64,000 nucleotides of DNA from Flavobacterium foetidum (GTDB lineage Bacteria; Bacteroidota; Bacteroidia; Flavobacteriales; Flavobacteriaceae). Below are positions 59,163 to 64,000 of this stretch, one piece after another. The notes beneath the pieces are model-generated. The model did not search any database and was not told the DNA's origin. It saw only the letters and a list, made by a program, of their open reading frames with translations. A program made the position numbers and the translations under genes. The first letter of the stretch is position 1. Each line of letters starts with the position of its first letter. The stretch lies in NCBI RefSeq assembly GCF_004634245.1, contig NZ_SJTF01000002.1, forward strand, positions 310,001 to 374,000. Reading direction: 5' to 3'.

Positions 59163-60221
59163 ATGATAAACCTATTCAACACTCACATCGACACGCTGGC
59201 AATACACCGCGTAGGAAATAAAAGCCGTAATGAGGCTATTTTTTTATCAGAGCAGCCATTTAATCTAAATGATGAAATCGTTCCTTTGATAAAAGAATTC
59301 TTTTTTAAGCCTTTTAGAGAAAAAGAAGAAAACTATTACCAGTTTGCGCATGAAGTAGATTTAGACTACAATGACATGTTTAAGTATGCCACTGAGATTT
59401 TTGCCAATCCAGCCAATGTTCATGAGGTTTCTAAAAAGATTACAAAACATTTATACGAGCAGTCAAATCACCCGCACATTAAAAACGGAGAGGTTTATGT
59501 AACCTATCTGACAAATCTAAGTATCGATAACAATGTCGTTGATGCTATCGGAATTTTTAAAAGCGAATTGCAAGCCGACTTTCTGCAGTTTGAAGAAAAC
59601 GGAAGCAATCTTGAAATGATTCTGCAGCAAGGGATCAACTTGAGTAAATTAGACAAAGGCTGTCTGATTTTTAACTACAAAAAAGAAGAAGGATATAAAA
59701 TCCTGACGGTAGACAGCAACCGTTATGACGCTCGCTACTGGCTAGAGCACTTCTTGTCTGTTGATGCTTTTGAAGACGAAAATTTCATCACTAAAAAATA
59801 TTTAAAATTCTGCCAGAACTTTGCAAAAGACGTTGTTTTGCCAGCAGAAGACAAGAAAGAGGAAGTAATGTTTATGAACCGATCTGTGAATTATTTCGCT
59901 AAAAATGATCAGTTTGAAGAGCAGAATTTCTTGAATGAAGTATTAGACAATCCTGATTTGATTCCTGAATTTAAAAATTATAAAGTTGATAAAGGAGAAA
60001 AATACAGCATCGAAGATGTGACCTCATTCCCTATTGCCAACGCAGCAGTTTCTGACGCCAGAAAATCGATTAAAAACGTCATCAATCTGGATACTCATAT
60101 TCAGATTAAAATGGATTTCATTAATCCTGAAAGCGCAGAAAAATTTGTTGAAAAAGGCTGGGATGAAGAAAAACAAATGTATTACTACTTAGTGTATTTC
60201 AATAAAGAAGAAAAAAGCTAA
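59163..60221 (+). CDS. Nucleoid-associated protein, NdpA/YejK family
   Basis: 352 residues. Family features are the N-terminal IDTLAIHRVGNKSRNE, LYEQSNHPHIKNGEVYVTYL and the middle ILQQGINLSKLDKGCLIF. E. coli YejK binds nucleoid DNA and contacts topoisomerase IV. The length matches the family. It is followed by a terminator. Confidence 0.88.
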   Translation: MINLFNTHIDTLAIHRVGNKSRNEAIFLSEQPFNLNDEIVPLIKEFFFKPFREKEENYYQFAHEVDLDYNDMFKYATEIFANPANVHEVSKKITKHLYEQSNHPHIKNGEVYVTYLTNLSIDNNVVDAIGIFKSELQADFLQFEENGSNLEMILQQGINLSKLDKGCLIFNYKKEEGYKILTVDSNRYDARYWLEHFLSVDAFEDENFITKKYLKFCQNFAKDVVLPAEDKKEEVMFMNRSVNYFAKNDQFEEQNFLNEVLDNPDLIPEFKNYKVDKGEKYSIEDVTSFPIANAAVSDARKSIKNVINLDTHIQIKMDFINPESAEKFVEKGWDEEKQMYYYLVYFNKEEKS

Positions 60222-60525
60222 GAGTCATTCATTTTCCATTACTTACTTACTCAAAAAGAAAACGGCATTTACATTAGGTAACTGCCGTTTTTTTATATTA
60301 TGAGATGTGTAGCAAACATTTCGTTTTTCATATAGTCGCTCCATTAATTTTAACCATCAATTATTTAGCAACACCATTCCCCAATCAAATTGCCCCAGTA
60401 GGATAACATACGTCAAAGATTATTTTGCCATATCTATTTTCTACTATCAGATTATAAACGAAAGAGATAGCAAAATGTGAAAGATGATTAATTAATCATT
60501 AATTTTGCATTAAAAATAAACTAAG
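60222..60525. other. Gap with terminator and promoter
   Basis: The terminator of the nucleoid-protein gene is at 60257-60294 (see next entry). AT-rich DNA follows, with TAATTTTG (60500-60507) as the -7 element of the GAF gene 26 bp before its ATG. Nothing else recognised. Confidence 0.7.
60257..60294 (+). terminator. Terminator of the nucleoid-protein gene
   Basis: AAAACGGCA (60259-60267) pairs with TGCCGTTTT (60283-60291), with additional TTAC/GTAA pairing inside, and a T-run follows. Confidence 0.88.
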
Positions 60526-62895
60526 ATGGATATTCAGTTTTTTAAAGAAAGTCCTTTTACCACGATAATCTCATTCCATAAACTAATCGAATCTTTTGAG
60601 GAAATTGCCTTGTCGGATATTGATTACCGATCCAATTATGCCAAAGCGATTTTAAACCAAATCGATCTAATTCCAGAATTGAGGACCGGAATTTACGATT
60701 ATTCGGTTATTAAAGAAAACGAAGCATTAATCAAAAACATTGTAGCCGATTTGTTTCCCACGGCGCTTACGCATAACGAAATAAAAGCGATCACTATTCC
60801 GTTTCAAAATATTTCATTCAATTATACCGAGCGTTTCAAAAAAATCTTAAGAAACGCAGGAGACGAATTTTATATGGAAATTCGTGATTTTAGCGACCAT
60901 CAATTCTATATCAATAACTGTTGCTTGATTTTAAGTTATTATTACAAGCAGCATGTCGATTTTAATCAGCCTTTTTTCTACGATATTCCAGATGAAAACG
61001 GGGTCGAAAAACATTATCGTATTTTATACAACGCAGATTTCATGGAAATTATTCCAACAGAAAATGCAGTTTCCCTTACTCAAGAAGATATTGATCAATT
61101 ACTTGACAACTACAATGATATTGATTTATGGAAATCTAAATTTCCGAAAGGAAGCTGGATTTTAAGAGGTTTCGGAATCGTTTCTTTATTTGACGCAACA
61201 ACAGAAAGCGCTATTTCTACCTTGAAAAGCAATCTCTTAAAACCAAGTTCTTCAAAATTAGATTCAAATGATATACTTGTAAACATTTTTAAATCTATTT
61301 TTAATCTGCCAAATTTAAAAGTTGGATTTATTATTTACAATCCCGAAGAAGAAAAGTTTATTCGTCCAATAAAATTTGACGAACAAATAGCTAGTTTTTT
61401 ACTTCATAGTACGCAAGAAGTCGATTGCAAAAATGCCTTTTTTGGTTGCTCTTTTGAAAATCTTTTAGACAAAAAAGAACCATTTGTTATTTCGAATGTC
61501 AAAAAATTCATTGAAGAATCACCGAATAAAAATCTAGGTGAGCATTTATTGAGACAAGGAATTCAAAGCTGTGTTTTTGCTCCCGTTACTAAAGACGGGC
61601 AATTATTAGGCGTGATTGAATTGGTTTCTGAAAATCCTAGAGATTTAAATACTGTGAACGCTACAAAACTAGATTTAGTTCTTCCTTATCTGACCGATAC
61701 GATCGATCGTTACAATACCGATATGCAACATCAGGTTGAAGCAATCATTCAGCGCGAATACACCACTATTCATCCAAGCGTGTATTGGAAATTTAAGAAA
61801 GAATCTCAAAATTATTTCCAAAATAATGATCCGTCAAAAGATTATATTTTTAAAGAAATTGTATTTAAAAATGTTTTCCCGCTTTATGGCCAGATTGACA
61901 TTAAAGGTTCTTCTGAACACAGAAACGAAACCGTCCGAAAAGATTTAAAAAATCAACTCACGACCATACTTAATATTTTTGAAAATCAGAAGCCAAACAG
62001 CAGTCTCATGCTTTTGGAACAAAGAAAATTTGAACTAGAATCGCTTCGAGACGAGCTTGACCAGCCTTTAAAAGCAGATACCGAACAACATATTCAACGT
62101 TATATCGAAGATGAAATTCATCCCATTTTAAAGAATACGAAGGATACGTCTACCAACCAGAAACTGGAAGAAGAATATTTTGAAAGTCTAGACGAAAAGA
62201 CTGGCATGTTTTATCAGGAAAGAAAGAAATTTGATAATGCAATGTCAATCATCAACAAGAAACTAGCTTCTGTTTTGGATAAAAAGCAACTAGAAGCCCA
62301 GCAGATTTATCCGCATTATTATGAGCGCTTTAAAACCGATGGCGTAGAACATAACCTTTACATTGGAGCTTCTATTGCACCAACCAAGCCTTTTGACATT
62401 ATGTATCTGCACAATCTGCGTTTATGGCAGCTGCAGACTTTATGCGAAATGGAACTCGAGCATCATCAGCTTAAGGAATCGCTTCCATACGAATTAGATG
62501 TCACTTCACTTATTTTGGTATTCAGCTCTGCTCTATCCATTCGTTTTAGAATGGACGAAAAACGTTTTGATGTCGACGGAACTTATAATGCAAGATATGA
62601 GGTAGTTAAAAAACGTATCGACAAAGCGCACATTAAAGGAAGTAGTGAACGCATTACCGAGAAAGAAAAAATTACGATTGTATATTCGCAAAACAGCGAA
62701 GAAGCTGAATATTTGAAATACATTAAATACCTGCAACACAAAAAAATTCTCGAGCCTGCAATAGAACAATTTGAAGTAGAAGATCTTCAGGGAGTTTCTG
62801 GTTTGAGAGCGATTCGTGTAAAAGTGATTAACAATACTTCAAACTCAGCAGCTAAAAAAATAACCTATCAAGATTTATTAGATGAGCTCAACTAA
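60526..62895 (+). CDS. Large GAF-domain protein
   Basis: 789 residues, no signal peptide or membrane helix. A GAF domain spans roughly residues 235-400, with IFNLPNLKVGFIIYNPEE, EPFVISNVKKFIEESPNKNLGEHLLRQGIQSCVFAPVTKDGQLLGVIELVSENPRDL (in parts). The N-terminal 230 and C-terminal 390 residues are helical, with coiled-coil stretches at about 500-580, and unassigned. No output domain such as HATPase, GGDEF or LytTR is found. It may be a cytosolic sensor or scaffold; the function is unknown. Confidence 0.85.
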   Translation: MDIQFFKESPFTTIISFHKLIESFEEIALSDIDYRSNYAKAILNQIDLIPELRTGIYDYSVIKENEALIKNIVADLFPTALTHNEIKAITIPFQNISFNYTERFKKILRNAGDEFYMEIRDFSDHQFYINNCCLILSYYYKQHVDFNQPFFYDIPDENGVEKHYRILYNADFMEIIPTENAVSLTQEDIDQLLDNYNDIDLWKSKFPKGSWILRGFGIVSLFDATTESAISTLKSNLLKPSSSKLDSNDILVNIFKSIFNLPNLKVGFIIYNPEEEKFIRPIKFDEQIASFLLHSTQEVDCKNAFFGCSFENLLDKKEPFVISNVKKFIEESPNKNLGEHLLRQGIQSCVFAPVTKDGQLLGVIELVSENPRDLNTVNATKLDLVLPYLTDTIDRYNTDMQHQVEAIIQREYTTIHPSVYWKFKKESQNYFQNNDPSKDYIFKEIVFKNVFPLYGQIDIKGSSEHRNETVRKDLKNQLTTILNIFENQKPNSSLMLLEQRKFELESLRDELDQPLKADTEQHIQRYIEDEIHPILKNTKDTSTNQKLEEEYFESLDEKTGMFYQERKKFDNAMSIINKKLASVLDKKQLEAQQIYPHYYERFKTDGVEHNLYIGASIAPTKPFDIMYLHNLRLWQLQTLCEMELEHHQLKESLPYELDVTSLILVFSSALSIRFRMDEKRFDVDGTYNARYEVVKKRIDKAHIKGSSERITEKEKITIVYSQNSEEAEYLKYIKYLQHKKILEPAIEQFEVEDLQGVSGLRAIRVKVINNTSNSAAKKITYQDLLDELN

Positions 62896-62913
62896 AGTTG
62901 GGCTTTTTTTTTA
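62885..62913 (+). terminator. Terminator overlapping the GAF gene's stop
   Basis: AGCTCAACT (62885-62893) pairs with AGTTGGGCT (62896-62904) with one G-T pair; the stem includes the last two codons and the loop the stop. A run of T follows. Confidence 0.85.
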
Positions 62914-62951
62914 CTTTTCAAACCGATTAAATTGAACACGGATGAAAACGC

Positions 62952-63045
62952 ATTCGCTATTGCGAAGACGCGGATTAACGCAGGTTTTATTTTGATTTAT
63001 TGAGAAAAAAAATCCGTTTTTATCCGCGTCTTCGCGATAGCGAAT
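62952..63045. repeat. ATTCGCTAT-GCGAAGACGCGGAT inverted repeat
   Basis: 24-bp arms (62952-62975 and 63022-63045), one mismatch, between two convergent genes. It may serve as a bidirectional terminator. Confidence 0.85.
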
Positions 63046-63067
63046 CAGTAAAATCAGAGTCTAAAAA

Positions 63068-64000
63068 TTAAATCGATTTAAAAGCAATCACGAAAGCTAT
63101 CACAGTTATAATAATTCCGACCATAAAAAAGTTATAGGCAATTCGGAGCAGATTGTATTTTCGCTGCAAAACCAATCCGAGATAATACAAATCTTTTATC
63201 ATTGTGGAGTACAGATAATCCCGATCCTTCATCATTTCATTCATCGCCCAATCGTAATCTTCCAGAGGCATTTTATAGAAATTTCCAAAAAACATAAGAT
63301 TGACTTTTTTAGCTTCTACATCTCCTCTTGTAAAAAAACCAGAAGTCACTTTTGGTCTTGTCGAAAGAATGGCAAAAATAATCGTAATCACACTCGACAT
63401 CAGCATGATAAAAGTCGGCAACACCAAATGTGCATTTTTTGGACTGTCTAGTTTTGGAATAATAGATGATAATGCAATTGAGATGATAATCGCATTTACC
63501 GAAAGCAAAATATTGGCTTTGCTGTCTGCAATTCCGCTTAAACGAGTATGATTTCCAAGAGTAACGCGAAATAAAGTATCAACGCCACGCTCTGTTTTGT
63601 CGTTTTTATCTTTTTTGCTGTTTTCTTCTTCAATTGCCGTTGCGGCTTTTAACTGTTGCTTATTAATTTTTTTCTGAATCAAAAGCAAGTTTTTCTCTTT
63701 CAGCGGTTGCCATTTTCTCAATGCATAATCGGTATAAAAACGATGCTTATTGAGTAAAAAATTCAGATTTTCTTTTGTCCATTCTGCATTTGTAAAACTT
63801 GCAAGACCTGTATTTTTTAGTTCTAAACGAAGCAGTTCGCAAGTTGTTACATATTCTGTCCCCATCAAATGGGCATAATCTGCATCTTTAATAATTTTTT
63901 CGAGATGCGTTTTTGGCTGGTATTCTTTGGCTGTAGCCAGAATCAAACTAGAGACAAGCGAAATAAATTCTTGAGATTTTCCTTTTTCTCTCAAAAATTT
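63068..64000 (-). CDS. HD-domain/PycTM (Pycsar effector-type) protein, 5' end outside window
   Basis: The frame is open through the window edge; a TTG at 63994 is not a convincing start, so the N-terminus lies beyond 64000. The visible N-terminal portion reads LREKGKSQEFISLV...IIKDADYAHLMGTEY, the second half of an HD-type phosphohydrolase. A helical linker follows, then the PycTM/DUF5706 module from about residue 145 of the visible part: FRVTLGNHTRLSGIADSKANILLSVNA, two paired membrane helices, STRPKVTSGFFTRGDVEAKKVNLMFFGNFYKM (in parts) and a final helix. PycTM modules act as membrane effectors in Pycsar anti-phage systems; the HD-fused form is widespread in Bacteroidota and its role is less clear. 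No cyclase is visible inside the window. Confidence 0.87.
   Translation of the reverse strand, partial: KFLREKGKSQEFISLVSSLILATAKEYQPKTHLEKIIKDADYAHLMGTEYVTTCELLRLELKNTGLASFTNAEWTKENLNFLLNKHRFYTDYALRKWQPLKEKNLLLIQKKINKQQLKAATAIEEENSKKDKNDKTERGVDTLFRVTLGNHTRLSGIADSKANILLSVNAIIISIALSSIIPKLDSPKNAHLVLPTFIMLMSSVITIIFAILSTRPKVTSGFFTRGDVEAKKVNLMFFGNFYKMPLEDYDWAMNEMMKDRDYLYSTMIKDLYYLGLVLQRKYNLLRIAYNFFMVGIIITVIAFVIAFKSI

Overview
The window is AT-rich chromosomal DNA from a Bacteroidota bacterium, almost certainly a Flavobacterium or close relative. The support is: TAnnTTTG-type -7 promoter elements, few Shine-Dalgarno sites, LytTR/2TM sensory genes, a CarboxypepD_reg TonB receptor, a GapN-type aldehyde dehydrogenase, and many degenerate inverted repeats between genes. 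No rRNA, tRNA, CRISPR array, prophage or transposase is visible.

Layout. 1-5.8 kb: an RND efflux operon on the minus strand (membrane-fusion lipoprotein, AcrB-like pump, NodT/TolC outer-membrane lipoprotein cut by the window edge). 6-12 kb, minus: small secreted protein, GNAT, TPR-like secreted protein, M1 aminopeptidase, GapN and a rhodanese. 12.1-13.8 kb, plus: a Crp/Fnr regulator and a TauE/SafE exporter. 13.9-18.6 kb, minus: XRE regulator, membrane protein, cytochrome bd oxidase (cydAB) and an HD nucleotidase. 18.7-21.4 kb, plus: a sulfane-sulfur operon (MBL-rhodanese fusion and two YeeE/YedE half-transporters). 21.6-26.7 kb, plus: GlpD-like enzyme, MarR-nitroreductase-YceI cluster and a secreted beta-helix protein.

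26.8-35.7 kb: a complete tryptophan operon with a WWW leader peptide and attenuator, trpE-(lipoprotein)-trpG-D-C-F-B-(gamma-glutamylcyclotransferase)-(nitrilase-like)-trpA. 35.8-36.4 kb: a toxin-antitoxin pair whose toxin is frameshifted. 36.5-41.2 kb: a TetR-controlled EmrAB/TolC-type efflux operon. 41.3-45.2 kb: YaaA, CCA-adding enzyme, small membrane protein and heme A synthase. 45.35-46.1 kb: three tandem 265-bp repeats carrying a remnant of the heme A synthase gene. 46.1-49.6 kb, minus: a LytS-type kinase fused to a 2TM domain, four further 2TM genes (one cut by an in-frame stop) and a LytTR regulator. 49.6-53.5 kb, minus: two small secreted proteins, a 55-bp minisatellite and a TonB-dependent receptor. 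53.7-62.9 kb, plus: DinB, a frameshifted YciI-like gene, acetyltransferase, VOC, ClC channel, HPP, pRiA4b ORF-3-like, four-helix bundle, nucleoid protein and a GAF protein. 63.1-64 kb, minus: an HD/PycTM (Pycsar-effector-type) protein running off the window.

The most notable signals are regulatory or structural. Two sulfur promoters carry the same Crp/Fnr-like box at exactly the same distance from the -7 element. The MarR, TetR and XRE genes each have paired operators upstream. The trp leader shows a classical stalling attenuator. Several dispersed palindromic repeat families occupy the gaps between genes, one of them nested inside another.
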